Source of the DNA: Enterovirga aerilata
Lineage (GTDB): Bacteria > Pseudomonadota > Alphaproteobacteria > Rhizobiales > Beijerinckiaceae
Assembly (NCBI RefSeq): GCF_013044135.1
Contig: NZ_JABEPP010000006.1
Span: forward strand, 186,001-250,000
DNA: 64,000 nt
Direction of reading: 5' to 3'
Below are positions 34,154-43,380 of this stretch, in pieces; within the stretch, counting starts at the first letter, position 1, and each line of letters starts with the position of its first letter. The translations under genes were made by a program, and so were the position numbers. Under the pieces are notes generated by a model, which saw only the letters and a program-made list of their open reading frames with translations, was not told where the DNA came from and ran no database searches.

Positions 34154-34791
34154 CCGAATGTCCTCCGTCGTGCGTTCAGCGGGCCGCCGGATGTAGCCGA
34201 GCGTTCCGCCTGAAGGTTGAGTTCGTTTAGGGCGTTGAGGGCGAGCGTCGCCCACGTCTGCACGCGCGCGTCCTCGGCAAGGAACGGCGCGCTCGCGACG
34301 AGAGAGCCGTACAGGTAGAGATCCGGGCTCTTCGTCAGGAGCCAAGTTTTCGCTCCCGGCGTGTTCAGGTCGAGTGCAGGCACCCGCGCGTAATAGAGAA
34401 GCTCCACCGACACAGTACCGCCGCCGCGCGGGTAGGGCGCGATCACGAAATGATCGCCTTCGATCCCGAAGAACCGAGGCCGGGTCGCGTCAGGGTAGCG
34501 ACCGACGTACTCCGTCCGCTCGCCCACAGGCTGATAGCCGAGCGTGATCCCGGCGAGGTGGCCGGGGGCCGCGATGGTCAGGCTCTTCGCTTCAAGGAAG
34601 TCGGTCGGAAGCTTCACGCGGGCTCCCTCAGCCTCCGTCCCGACGCGCTTCAGCATCTCAGGCACGCGCAGCGAGCGATTGAACGATGCCTCTGCGAGAC
34701 GCACGAAACCGGGGATCTCATTGGTGAGATCCTCCCGGTTCAAGAAAGTCGCGATGGCGGAGACGAGGCCGGGGCCGGTGGACAGGTCCAT
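34150..34791 (-). CDS. Head-tail adaptor protein (SU10-like)
   Basis: A 213-aa protein: LVSAIATFLNREDLTNEIPG, FVRLAEASFNRSLRVPEML, PTDFLEAKSLTI, VELLYYARVPALD and LYLYGSLVASAPFLAEDARV. The helical N-terminal and beta-rich middle match phage adaptor/connector proteins located after the capsid gene in podoviruses with DUF5309 capsids. It would bind beneath the portal ring. Confidence 0.75.
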   Translation of the reverse strand: MDLSTGPGLVSAIATFLNREDLTNEIPGFVRLAEASFNRSLRVPEMLKRVGTEAEGARVKLPTDFLEAKSLTIAAPGHLAGITLGYQPVGERTEYVGRYPDATRPRFFGIEGDHFVIAPYPRGGGTVSVELLYYARVPALDLNTPGAKTWLLTKSPDLYLYGSLVASAPFLAEDARVQTWATLALNALNELNLQAERSATSGGPLNARRRTFG

Positions 34792-35102
34792 CAGACGCGC
34801 TCCTCGCTGACCCGGAAGGCCCGGTTATCCGGGTCGTTCAGCCATTTCCGCCACTTGGCGTCGTCGTAAGCCCAACCCTCGCGAAGGGCTTGCTCGTAAA
34901 TCGGCACCGGGACGCGAGCGACGAGCCGGAAGCGTTCCTTGCCCGTCTGCATCTCGCGCAGCGCCTTGTTCTCTTCGATCAGGGGCTCGCATTCCTGCTC
35001 GGCCACGGCCGTGAACTGCCCATAGAAGCCGTCGAGCGGGTCGTTCACGAGGATGCGTTTCAGTGTGCCTCGCGCCTCATAGACCGTCTGCTGCGTCGCC
35101 AT
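34791..35102 (-). CDS. Small phage protein after capsid gene (103 aa)
   Basis: MATQQTVYEARGTLKRILVN start; a charged helical middle (EENKALREMQTGKERFRLVA) and WAYDDAKWRKWLNDPDNRAF near the C-terminus. No family recognised. Lies between capsid and adaptor, so a minor head protein or decoration factor is likely. Adjacent/overlapping ends indicate coupling to the adaptor. Confidence 0.62.
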   Translation of the reverse strand: MATQQTVYEARGTLKRILVNDPLDGFYGQFTAVAEQECEPLIEENKALREMQTGKERFRLVARVPVPIYEQALREGWAYDDAKWRKWLNDPDNRAFRVSEERV

Positions 35103-35194
35103 TGTTCTTGTCCTGAAGGAAGCGAGGAGGGCGGGGCCGATCTCAGTCCCGCCATTTTCCGGCGTCTCCCCAACCGCAACACTATATCGTTGCG

Positions 35195-36145
35195 CTACGC
35201 GGCCGAAGTCGTCAGGTCCGCGATCTTCGCGTGGGCCGCCTCGTTGCCGACCTCGACGCCCCACTCGGCGAGGAGCATCTTCGTCTCGGCATCGCCGATC
35301 TTCGCCATATCGCGGGTACGGAAGTTCCGCAGGAACGCGATCTTGACGTAGTTCGGATCGAGGATCAGCACCGTGCGCTGACGGTGCCACCGGCTCGGGC
35401 GCGTGCGGATGCGGCCGAAGTCGGAAGCATAGATGTCAACGGAGTTGACGACCTCGCTCTTACCGACCATGACCTGCGAGTTGTTGCGGCCGGCGAAGCC
35501 GGTGAACACCCGCTTATTCCACGACCCGATGAAGGCTTCCGTAGGCTCGGCGCCGTTGTCGTAGGCCATCTGAAGCGTGTCGAGGAACAGGGCCTCCGTA
35601 AAGACGCGCTGCGTGCCGTCCACGATGGTGTCGTAGGCGTCGTCCGGCGGGACATAGCCGGCCCCGGCGTTCACGTTGGTCTTGATCCAATGCTCAAGGC
35701 CACGGGTCTGCCGGGCGGTGTTGTCGTCCGTCGCGTCGATACGCGGCTGCGGGCCGAGCGCAATGCTCTCCATGTCCCGCTTCAGAGCCTTGCCGGCGAG
35801 CGCCATTTGATGCGCCATCTCCGAACCTTTGCCGGCCGCGTCCACCGCCTCCTGCGTGCCCGACACGGTGGCGTCGCGCTCGGAGATCTGCACGGTGTTG
35901 GACAGGCGGATGGTCGGCGTGGAGGGCTGCCGGTCGAGCACGAAGCCCTCGACGCGACGGTTCCCAATGTCCACACCCGGCAGCTTCTCAGTCTGCCAAT
36001 CGAAGATGACGTTTCGGACGTTCCGGCGACCCGCCATCGTGAAAAACGGCGTATCGAATGGGTCGATGTTGTAGATGATGTCGCTCAGATCCTCGCGGTT
36101 CGCCTTGGCGTCCCGCGTAGTGTAAGCGTTCTGTACCTTGGGCAT
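35195..36145 (-). CDS. Major capsid protein (SU10/DUF5309-type HK97 fold)
   Basis: A 316-aa protein with family landmarks: TTRDAKANREDLSDIIYNID, PFDTPFFTMAGRRNVRNVIF, NTVQISERDATVSGTQEAVD, MAHQMALAGKALKRDMESIA, and a C-terminal RHRQRT-region VLILDPNYVKIAFLRNF. No delta-domain or fused protease. Follows the scaffold gene as usual. Forms the icosahedral shell. Confidence 0.85.
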   Translation of the reverse strand: MPKVQNAYTTRDAKANREDLSDIIYNIDPFDTPFFTMAGRRNVRNVIFDWQTEKLPGVDIGNRRVEGFVLDRQPSTPTIRLSNTVQISERDATVSGTQEAVDAAGKGSEMAHQMALAGKALKRDMESIALGPQPRIDATDDNTARQTRGLEHWIKTNVNAGAGYVPPDDAYDTIVDGTQRVFTEALFLDTLQMAYDNGAEPTEAFIGSWNKRVFTGFAGRNNSQVMVGKSEVVNSVDIYASDFGRIRTRPSRWHRQRTVLILDPNYVKIAFLRNFRTRDMAKIGDAETKMLLAEWGVEVGNEAAHAKIADLTTSAA

Positions 36146-36175
36146 ACTGTGAAACCCTGCTTCCGACCTCCTCGA

Positions 36176-37243
36176 TTACCCGAGGAGGAACTGCATCGCC
36201 TTAGCAGCATCTTGGACGCTGCCGGTTTGAGCGAGACGCTTCATCGCTTTGGACCGTTCGGTGGCGCGCTGCGGGGGTTTGTTCGACGAACCGCTCTTCA
36301 GGGGCGCGGGTGCCTTGGCTTGTGCCACCGGCTTGCCCTTTTTCGCCATGAGGCGGTCGTATTTCATCGCTTTGTATAGGGCGACGACGGCTCGACTGTC
36401 GGTTGCCTGCGCCAATTCCTCGGCGGTGAACCCGAGCTTCAGCCCGTATTCACGCATCGCGGCCTTGTCGCGCTCCCACACCTGCTTGTCGCGCCATGCC
36501 GGCACTGCCTCCAAGAGCCGTTCGCGCTCCTGCGCGACCAACTCGTTGATGGCCTGCACCTGTGCCCTCTGCTCCTCAAGCGCGAGCCGCTGCCTTTCGG
36601 CGCGGATCGCGTCCTGCTGCTCCTTATACTGCTCGTAGGCCGCCCACTGAGCCGCATACTCAAGCGGGTCGGTCTGCCGCAGCGACGGATCAGGCGCCTT
36701 CACCTCGAACGCCTGAAGGCGCTCGGAGAGGGCGGTCAGGAGCGTCGCGTACTGCGCGCGTTCCGTTCGGACGGCCTGTGCCTCGGCTTGGAACGCCCTG
36801 CGCTCCTCGGCAAGCTCGGCCGTCTTTCGCGAGTAATCCGACTGACGCTGATAACCCGCGAGCGCCTCGCTGAGCGGGACCTGCACCTCCTTGCCGTCGA
36901 TCTTGACGGTGACGGGCGTGTCCGGCTTCAGTTCGGCGGCCTTGGGCTCGCCATCTTGGTCGTCGGCCTCGTCCTCGGAACCTTCGTCGTCCTCGGCGTC
37001 GCCGTCGTCGGCCTCGTCGGCCTCGTCGTCGTCTGCCTCGGTCTCGGAAGGCGTCTCGTCCTCGTCCTCGGCCTCAAGCGCCTCCGCCTCGTCGGCGTCG
37101 GCTTCGTCGTCCTCCGGGCGCTTCCTTTTCGGCTCGGGTTGGGCGCTACCGCCTCCCAAGAGCCGCTCGAAAGCCGCAACGGTGGCTTCGTGGCCTCCGG
37201 TCTCCTGCCCGTGGGCGGAGTTATCGGTGGTCTCGATGGTCAT
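36176..37243 (-). CDS. Scaffolding-like protein (355 aa)
   Basis: A highly acidic N-terminal third (residues about 45-100, runs of Asp/Glu/Ala, for example EDDEGSEDEADDQDGEP). Then a small beta domain (TPVTVKIDGKEVQVPLSEAL) and a long coiled coil (about 130-250), followed by a basic C-terminal tail (AQAKAPAPLKSGSSNKPPQR). Acidic, coiled-coil, basic-tail proteins just upstream of the capsid gene are typical scaffolds of short-tailed phages. No protease motif was seen. Confidence 0.78.
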   Translation of the reverse strand: MTIETTDNSAHGQETGGHEATVAAFERLLGGGSAQPEPKRKRPEDDEADADEAEALEAEDEDETPSETEADDDEADEADDGDAEDDEGSEDEADDQDGEPKAAELKPDTPVTVKIDGKEVQVPLSEALAGYQRQSDYSRKTAELAEERRAFQAEAQAVRTERAQYATLLTALSERLQAFEVKAPDPSLRQTDPLEYAAQWAAYEQYKEQQDAIRAERQRLALEEQRAQVQAINELVAQERERLLEAVPAWRDKQVWERDKAAMREYGLKLGFTAEELAQATDSRAVVALYKAMKYDRLMAKKGKPVAQAKAPAPLKSGSSNKPPQRATERSKAMKRLAQTGSVQDAAKAMQFLLG

Positions 37244-37271
37244 AGGAAAATGTCCTCATGGCAGGTTAGTT

Positions 37272-37550
37272 TCAAGTCCCCGTGCGGCGATTATTGAAGG
37301 CGGCGATCTTGCCGCCGTTCGCGACCGCTTCGAGGTCTGCTTCGAGGTCCGCGAGAGCACGGAGCCTGAAGTAGGCGATCTCGCGCTTCTCCACGTCTTC
37401 AGGTGAAGAGGTGGTCCACGCGGCGATGTAGTCTTTATAGAGCCGCTCGAAGGCGGCCCGCAGCGTCGGGTTGTCGATCAGAACCTTGGCTGCGTGCGCC
37501 TTTGCTTGCGCCTCGGCGACCTGCTGCTTCACGTCGTCTTGCGAGCGCAT
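37272..37550 (-). CDS. Small helical phage protein (92 aa)
   Basis: ATG 37550 overlaps the portal stop (TGATG). An N-terminal helix DVKQQVAEAQAKAHAAKVLI, then a FERLYKDYIAAWTTSSPEDV-type segment. This resembles small proteins encoded between portal and scaffold genes in podoviruses; function unknown. Confidence 0.68.
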   Translation of the reverse strand: MRSQDDVKQQVAEAQAKAHAAKVLIDNPTLRAAFERLYKDYIAAWTTSSPEDVEKREIAYFRLRALADLEADLEAVANGGKIAAFNNRRTGT

Positions 37551-39865
37551 CACGCGGCCTCCTGTCGGCTCTGCTGCGCCCGCGCGGCCTCCTCACGGCC
37601 GCGCTCACCCTCAAAGAGCTTCAGGGCGCGGTCGCGCTCGCGCTGCTCGGCGTCGAAGGACCGGGCGCGCTCGCCCTCCTCCTCGTCGTAGGCGCGCTGC
37701 ACGATGATCTCGGTGAGCCGGTTCGTGATCTGCCCGGTGTCGCGCTCGCGCTGAATGGCGGCGTTGATCTCCTGCTCGCGGAGGTTCACCGCGTAGCGGG
37801 CCTCAATCTCGGCCATCTTCAGGTAGCGTTCCTGCGCGAGCTTCGCGTTTTCGAGGGCCATGCGGTTCTGCTCCGCCTGCACCTCGCGCTCGTGCTTCAT
37901 CGCCTCCGCCTGCGCTTGGATCTGAAGCTTCTGCGCCTCAATCTGTGCGAGAATGGCGGTCGGGTCGGGCGGCTGTTGCTGATTTTGGTTGGCGGGTATT
38001 GCCGCTGCATCCACTTGCGCGAAATACTTGGTGATGTCTCGCTCACCGCCAATTTCCATGATCTTCGCATAGGTGTTGCGAAGATGGCCGACATTGCATA
38101 GAGGATTAGCGGGACCGGCAGCCGCAATGATCTGCTCCTGCTTGGCGGCGATCATCATGTAAAGCTGAAGGCGGTCGCGATCCGTGCCTCGGCCAAGGCC
38201 GATATTTACATACACATCCATGTCCGCGTCCCACACGCGGGGATCAACGGACACCCATTTGTTTCGGAGCCGCACCATGCGCGGCTTGTCGGAATGCTGC
38301 ACCGCGAGCCGCAGGAGCCCGCGCATGAGGCGCCGGATGCCCGTCTCGGCGAAGATCCGGGCAATCATCTCGATCCGCTCCTGTGCGGCCGTGGTGACGG
38401 CCTGCACGGCGTCCTGTGTCGAGGATTGGAGGGCATCGGCGTTCACGCCGTTCGGCCCATCCGTCACACCCGTGCGCCGGCTCTTCGTGTCGTCGAGATA
38501 GGCGAGGAGGGGGAGCGAATACTGCCCGACGAACGCCTTTTCGAGTTCCTGCACCATGCCCGGCGCGCGAGCGCGGATGATGGCGCCGACCTCGGTGTTC
38601 AGGGCATCATCGACATTGACCTGCCCCTCGACGATCACCGTGCGCGGGTGGATGGAGTTCGCGAGGCTGTCGAGCGTGTTGCGCACAACGGCCGTCTTGA
38701 TCTCCTGAAGGTCCATGACCTGATCGGCGATGGAGAACCCGACGATCTTGTGGGGCTCGGGATCGGGGCAGAGGAGCCCGAACGGCACCTCATCGGACCA
38801 CAGAACGTCGTCCGGCTCGCCCGTCTCGGGATCGGTGAGGATGTAGGGGTTCGTCGGGTTGATGCCCCGGATGCGGCGCCGCTCGGCGATGCCGTCGCCG
38901 TCGCGGTCGATCAGGACGTAGGCTTCAAAGAACGTCACCTCGTCGTGCGCGCTGTCGCCGCCGTTCTCGTTGACCGGATAGTCCGTCTCGGCGCGTGCCG
39001 TGCGCAGAGGGGAGAACCGCAGACGGTCCTCGGAACCCATGTTGGCGCGGATCTCCCCCTCGTCGTACCCCATCTCGACGAGTTGGGAGACAGTGAGATC
39101 ACGGCGGCGGCCGATGATCTTCGCGTCGTCCTCGTCGAGGGCGTCCACGGAGACGAAGAACTCCTCGGGCGGACAGGTCGTCGCCCGGATCAGCTTTTCG
39201 GTCGTCTCGCGGCGCACACGGACGCGAAAAAGGGGCTCGGGAGGCGGCAGTTGGCCCGCCGCGAGCATCTCGGGCGGCAGAGGATCGTCAGATGGCACCG
39301 TTTCGGTCTGCTGCACCTCGTCGAGTATAGTCACACCCTCTTCCGAGCGCAGAATATCGACCTCCTCGGCCGTCATATCCGAGTAGTCGAGTTCCTCGAC
39401 GCGGACTTTGTGCTCGATCCACCACATGAGGACGCCGATCTTGCGCACAAGAGCGTCTTTGAAACCGTTGTAGAGGACCCGGAAACCCTGATTTTCGCCG
39501 TAGAAGAGGTAGTTGACGGCATCCGTAGCCTGTTCGGCCTGCGGCACCTTCTCTTCCGAGGTCGGAATGAACTCGACGACCCGTTCCGAGCCCGTGAAAA
39601 TTCGCAGGAGGCTCGGGACCATGGCCTGCACTACGTCCCGAACCTCCGTCATCACGACCTGCGACCGGCCATCCTCCTCGTTGCCGAGTGGGTCGCCCCG
39701 GTAGTATTCAGTCGCCTGCTCCATTTCAGGCGTGACGACTTCATCCATGTAGCGGATAGCGTCGTCGGCGAGCTTCCCAAGCGTGGCGAGATACTCGTCG
39801 CCGTCCGCAGGCGCACGCTCGGGCGTTGTCGCTCCTACCCTGTCATTGTCGCGTCTCCCTGCCAT
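37550..39865 (-). CDS. Portal protein (771 aa, P22/N4/SU10-like)
   Basis: Very large portal, as in short-tailed phages: DAIRYMDEVVTPEMEQATEY, VMTEVRDVVQAMVPSLLRIF, FIPTSEEKVPQAEQATDAVN, TTCPPEEFFVSVDALDEDDA, VPFGLLCPDPEPHKIVGFSI, RNTLDSLANSIHPRTVIVEG. An Ala/Gln/Glu-rich coiled barrel (about 660-771) ends the protein. It forms the dodecameric DNA channel. Downstream of terminase and the HExxH protein, upstream of scaffold and capsid. Confidence 0.85.
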   Translation of the reverse strand: MAGRRDNDRVGATTPERAPADGDEYLATLGKLADDAIRYMDEVVTPEMEQATEYYRGDPLGNEEDGRSQVVMTEVRDVVQAMVPSLLRIFTGSERVVEFIPTSEEKVPQAEQATDAVNYLFYGENQGFRVLYNGFKDALVRKIGVLMWWIEHKVRVEELDYSDMTAEEVDILRSEEGVTILDEVQQTETVPSDDPLPPEMLAAGQLPPPEPLFRVRVRRETTEKLIRATTCPPEEFFVSVDALDEDDAKIIGRRRDLTVSQLVEMGYDEGEIRANMGSEDRLRFSPLRTARAETDYPVNENGGDSAHDEVTFFEAYVLIDRDGDGIAERRRIRGINPTNPYILTDPETGEPDDVLWSDEVPFGLLCPDPEPHKIVGFSIADQVMDLQEIKTAVVRNTLDSLANSIHPRTVIVEGQVNVDDALNTEVGAIIRARAPGMVQELEKAFVGQYSLPLLAYLDDTKSRRTGVTDGPNGVNADALQSSTQDAVQAVTTAAQERIEMIARIFAETGIRRLMRGLLRLAVQHSDKPRMVRLRNKWVSVDPRVWDADMDVYVNIGLGRGTDRDRLQLYMMIAAKQEQIIAAAGPANPLCNVGHLRNTYAKIMEIGGERDITKYFAQVDAAAIPANQNQQQPPDPTAILAQIEAQKLQIQAQAEAMKHEREVQAEQNRMALENAKLAQERYLKMAEIEARYAVNLREQEINAAIQRERDTGQITNRLTEIIVQRAYDEEEGERARSFDAEQRERDRALKLFEGERGREEAARAQQSRQEAA

Positions 39866-39940
39866 GTCAGGGGTGCTTCCTCCTCGCCGTGACCGGACGG
39901 ATATAGGGAGCCATTCCTACACCCGGAAAGGGGCGGGTGG

Positions 39941-40270
39941 TCAAATCTTCCTAGCGAATAAGGCCGCGATCTTCGGGTTGTCGTAGAACACGGCCTGAAG
40001 CTGATTGGCGAGGCGCCGCACGATATGCTCCTCGTTCGGCGTCTCACCGAGGGGCAGCACGTAGCCCGTATAGAAGCAGGCGTGCAGGATCTCGTGCAGA
40101 AGGGTGTTCAGGGCCTCGTCACGGCTCACGCCGTCCGTGCAAATGGCGATCTCGTTCGCGTCGTTGTCGCAATAGCCGTAGCTCTTGTCCTCGCGAGCCT
40201 CGCGTTCGGACATCCTGCGCAGCCGATACCGCTTGTAGCCGACCTTCACGTGGCGCGGCAGGTCGATCAT
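39941..40270 (-). CDS. Small HExxH protein (putative zinc metallopeptidase, 109 aa)
   Basis: A 109-aa protein: MIDLPRHVKVGYKRYRLRRM, NDANEIAICTDGVSRDEALN, then TLLHEILHACFYTGYVLPLG carrying HEILH (residues about 64-68) as a zinc-site motif, and EHIVRRLANQLQAVFYDNP. Similar small SprT/ImmA-like proteins lie between terminase and portal in related prophages. ATGA overlap with the terminase stop. The substrate is unknown; a prohead protease role is possible but unsupported. Confidence 0.7.
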   Translation of the reverse strand: MIDLPRHVKVGYKRYRLRRMSEREAREDKSYGYCDNDANEIAICTDGVSRDEALNTLLHEILHACFYTGYVLPLGETPNEEHIVRRLANQLQAVFYDNPKIAALFARKI

Positions 40271-42087
40271 CACCGAACCCCCTTGATGTTCCGTTTGAGC
40301 GGCTGCCCCCGCACCCAATGCGAACCTGTGCCGCCCACACGCGACGCCACCGACGCGAAGGTGAGGCACAAAGCGTCGGCGCGGTCGGGCGAGCGCAGGC
40401 CGCGTTTCTTCATTTCGGCCTTGCCCTCGACTTTGAGCTTGCCGTTCGAGGTGAAGCTGTAGGTCGGCGAGACGAGTTCCTGCCGAAGGTCGTCGTCCTG
40501 TGGCAGCTTGCACGCTCGCGCGCGCAGCCAATCGCGCACCGCGAGCCACAATTCGTCGCGAAGCTTCGCCGCCTTCGGGTTCATGGCGGTCGCTTCAGAC
40601 ACGTTCACGTCGCGGCAGTTGAAGCCGAGTTCGCGCAGGCGATCCGCGACACCGGCACCGATGCCGATGCTATCGACGAGGATCTCGTAGGGCTTGTCCG
40701 AGCGCGCCTGAATGCCGTCCTCAGCAAGCTCGTTCACGACCGCGCCGACGAGCGCCATGGTGTCGAGGTTTCGCCACACCTTCAGGGGCAGCACGACGTT
40801 GCCGATCCGCCGGCAGAGCACCGACCTGTCGTCGCCGAACCGCGCGCAGTCGAGACCGTACAGGATCGTGTTCTTCGGGTCGTGCGCGATGTCGCGGACA
40901 ATCGCCGCGTCCACGAGTTCGGCCGCAATGAGCGTGTCGTCGTCGCGCGTCGGGAACTCGCCGAGAACGCGCACCCGATAGGCATTCGACTCCTCGCCGT
41001 AGGTCTCGGCCGTCTGCTTGATGAAGTCCGGGCTGACGAGCCGGTTCTTCAGGGACGACCAATGCAACGTGAACCACGAGCCTTTCAGTTCGTGGTGCGT
41101 CCTGAAGAACAGGCCGCTCGTGCGGGTCGGGTTCGAGATCAGGACTGTATGCGCCGAGTGGCCCGACATCGAACCCGAGGCGCTCTCGAACACAGGCTCG
41201 GGCACCGCCGACGCCTCGTCCACAATCAGCAGGACGTGCTCGGCGTGGATACCCGCGAGGGCCTCGGGCCTGTCGGCCGACGACGTGCGGGCCGAGATAA
41301 ACGACCGCTCGGGTGCCGCGAGGAGGACGACACGATCTGAGAACACCTCGAATAGGCCGCGCAGCACGGGTGGCAGGGCCGCGATCCACCGCTTCAACTC
41401 GGCGAAGAGGGCGTCGAATAGCTGCCCGGCGGTCGGCGCGGTGCAGACCGTTTTCTGCGGGAACCGCGTCAGCATGAACCAAATCATGCCCCACGAGCAC
41501 GCGGTCGATTTTCCGACGCCATGGCCCGCGCGAATGCTGATCCGCCGCTCGCCGCGCGCGAGAGCGGTCAGGAACTCCTCCTGATCCTCGGTCGGCTCGG
41601 CTTTCAGCACGTTCCTAACGAGGCCGACCGGATCGTTGTAATAGCGCCGCCGAAACGCGATGAAGAACGCGTCCACGACTTCGGGGGATGCGTCAGGCTC
41701 GGGATCGGGCGGCAGGGCTTTAGAATTGTCCGCAGACGGCCGTTCGGGCTCGAGCGGGTGTTCGGATACCGGCACCGGCGCCTCGGGCGTCTCCTGCGCG
41801 ATTTCTGCGATTTTTTCGGCCGCCGGGGTGTCGGGGGAAACCGGGGCCGGGGGGAGGGGGGTGGTCTCGGGTGTCGCGTTTTCGTTGGCGGGGTGTAGCG
41901 GATCATCCCCCCGGCTTTCGCAGGCGCGGTCGAGGGACCCGACGAGGGCCGGGGGGCCTCCGGGCCTGCCGGCCCGTCGCCCGCGCTTGCCTGCCTTCGG
42001 GGCGCTCACCTTCTGCCTCTTCGCGAGTTCACTTGTCATAAAAGCAAGTTGGCTCGCCTTATCTATCAATGACTTAGGCGGGCTCAT
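40270..42087 (-). CDS. terL: Terminase large subunit (605 aa)
   Basis: Packaging motor: Walker A RAGHGVGKST (about 187-196), Walker B VLLIVDEASAV (about 286-296), motif III-like TVLISNPTRTSG. The C-terminal RNase H-like nuclease has LYGLDCARFGDDRSV, EILVDSIGIGAGVAD and SPDRADALCLTFA aspartates. Unusual is a Pro/Glu/Ala-rich, apparently disordered N-terminal extension of about 130 residues before the ATPase fold. The start is ATG 42087, inside the terS end; TTG 42093 is an alternative. Confidence 0.92.
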   Translation of the reverse strand: MSPPKSLIDKASQLAFMTSELAKRQKVSAPKAGKRGRRAGRPGGPPALVGSLDRACESRGDDPLHPANENATPETTPLPPAPVSPDTPAAEKIAEIAQETPEAPVPVSEHPLEPERPSADNSKALPPDPEPDASPEVVDAFFIAFRRRYYNDPVGLVRNVLKAEPTEDQEEFLTALARGERRISIRAGHGVGKSTACSWGMIWFMLTRFPQKTVCTAPTAGQLFDALFAELKRWIAALPPVLRGLFEVFSDRVVLLAAPERSFISARTSSADRPEALAGIHAEHVLLIVDEASAVPEPVFESASGSMSGHSAHTVLISNPTRTSGLFFRTHHELKGSWFTLHWSSLKNRLVSPDFIKQTAETYGEESNAYRVRVLGEFPTRDDDTLIAAELVDAAIVRDIAHDPKNTILYGLDCARFGDDRSVLCRRIGNVVLPLKVWRNLDTMALVGAVVNELAEDGIQARSDKPYEILVDSIGIGAGVADRLRELGFNCRDVNVSEATAMNPKAAKLRDELWLAVRDWLRARACKLPQDDDLRQELVSPTYSFTSNGKLKVEGKAEMKKRGLRSPDRADALCLTFASVASRVGGTGSHWVRGQPLKRNIKGVR

Positions 42088-42487
42088 GGTCAATCACAGT
42101 ACCCGAAGATACCCCATTCCCGTCTAGCAGCGCCTTCAGGTGGCTCTCGTGTAGGTTTAAAGTCCTAACGTCTGCCTCGACAGACTGAACCGGCTTCCCG
42201 TATCCCCGATCAAGCAGGATGTTCACGGCCTGAAGCCGCACCTTCATTGCGAGCTTGCGGTCGCGGATTGCTTCGAGCACGACCGCGAGAGCTTCATCCG
42301 TATGCGCGCGGGCCGCTTCCCGCAGATCCTTCGGCATCGCGGCGCCACGGCCGCGCGGATTGAGCGTCGGCCCGCCTTTCACGAGCTTCCCGTCAGGCCG
42401 GCGCATCGGCACGGACGAGTTCCCGCTAGTTTCCACAATCTCAGACTGTGAAATGGTTTCACGCCCCACAACTGTGGAATTGCTCAT
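42074..42487 (-). CDS. terS: Terminase small subunit-like protein (137 aa)
   Basis: Contains RRPDGKLVKGGPTLNPRGRG (DUF5681-like N-P-R-G-R box) and a helical segment DEALAVVLEAIRDRKLAMKV followed by AVNILLDRGYGKPVQSVE. This layout is usual for small terminase/DNA-recognition proteins of alphaproteobacterial phages. It overlaps the resolvase stop (ATGA) and the large terminase start by 14 bases. Confidence 0.75.
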   Translation of the reverse strand: MSNSTVVGRETISQSEIVETSGNSSVPMRRPDGKLVKGGPTLNPRGRGAAMPKDLREAARAHTDEALAVVLEAIRDRKLAMKVRLQAVNILLDRGYGKPVQSVEADVRTLNLHESHLKALLDGNGVSSGTVIDHEPA

Positions 42488-42993
42488 ATGACGCCGGCCT
42501 TTACACCATAGAGCGCAACCATTGCGGCCTCGGCCCGCCCGTCATGTCGCGACAGCGGCCAATGCGCATCGGAGCCGCCGAACAACTCCGTTGCCCGAGC
42601 ACGCGACAGCCGCTTATCGGCAGGCGCCCGCATGGCGCGCTTCCACACTGCGGGCGCCACAAATTCCGGCACGATGCCCGCCGCGATTAGCGCGGCCTCG
42701 ATGATGCCCGCGCCTCGCCCGAACGAGAAGGCGCCGCTAACACCCATGCCGGGCGCCGCATTGACCGCTTCCACAATTGCGCCCGAGATCGGACGAGCCG
42801 CCGCGAGATCCCGGACGAGCCGCACGAGCCCGCCCGCGTCAATCTTCTGTTTGCGCTTGCCTCGCACCTTGGCGCCGACCTTCGGCAGATCCTCGCACCG
42901 CTCGACAATAGCCGCGCCGTCATCACCGATGTGCAGCACCGCGAAAGCCCCGCCTAATCCCGGATCGCAACCAATCACATACCGCGTCGTCAT
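42484..42993 (-). CDS. RuvC-like Holliday-junction resolvase
   Basis: A 169-aa RNase H-fold protein: VIGCDPGLGGAFAVLHI (first Asp), AIVEAVNAAPGMGVSGAFSF (catalytic Glu), APAVWKRAMRAPADKRLSRA and SRHDGRAEAAMVALYG (C-terminal Asp). RuvC-type resolvases at the head of a late operon trim branched DNA before packaging. Start ATG 42993; upstream in-frame residues lack RuvC similarity. First gene of the leftward late operon. Confidence 0.82.
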   Translation of the reverse strand: MTTRYVIGCDPGLGGAFAVLHIGDDGAAIVERCEDLPKVGAKVRGKRKQKIDAGGLVRLVRDLAAARPISGAIVEAVNAAPGMGVSGAFSFGRGAGIIEAALIAAGIVPEFVAPAVWKRAMRAPADKRLSRARATELFGGSDAHWPLSRHDGRAEAAMVALYGVKAGVI

Positions 42994-43169
42994 AGGACGA
43001 TATTCAGTGACGACGGCACGCTGCGCAATACCCGAAACGGTCAATTTCTCGCCCCACCCCGCACCGACCCCGGCACGAGCCCCGCGCGGCTTGCCTTAGA
43101 AGCCTGCCTTGCTTTGCCTTTTTCCTACCTCCCCGTACAACTCCCCTATATCCCCCCTATACCTCCTCT

Positions 43170-43175
43170 ATTATA
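43170..43175 (-). promoter_or_regulatory. -10 box of probable late (leftward) promoter
   Basis: Minus-strand TATAAT preceded by TGG (extended -10-like), inside an AT-rich island in the 470-bp divergent region 42994-43462. No good -35 was seen 16-18 bases upstream, so it may need an activator, fitting a late promoter. About 177 bases upstream of the RuvC-like gene. The same island holds pyrimidine-rich runs and GGTAGGGTAGGGTAAGGC direct repeats (43191-43209) that could be operators. Confidence 0.5.
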
Positions 43176-43380
43176 CCATCCATCCTTATAAGGTAGGGTA
43201 GGGTAAGGCATATAAGGCAAGCTCAAAAGAGCGTTATATTTCAACACGTTATGGCGCCTGAGAATCGGGTGATCTCCCGAGGCTGCCTTAAGGCCACGCC
43301 CAAATCGGCGCGTGCCGAAATTCGCGCAATTCAATTTCCGCAATTTGCCTCGGGTCGGATCGAGTTTTTCGCCTGCCCTC

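Noticed and set aside
43146-43343. 65-codon minus-strand reading in the divergent control region
   Set aside because: It runs through the repetitive AT-rich promoter island, and its C-terminal part is just the translated GGTAGGGTAGGG repeats. No ribosome-binding site.
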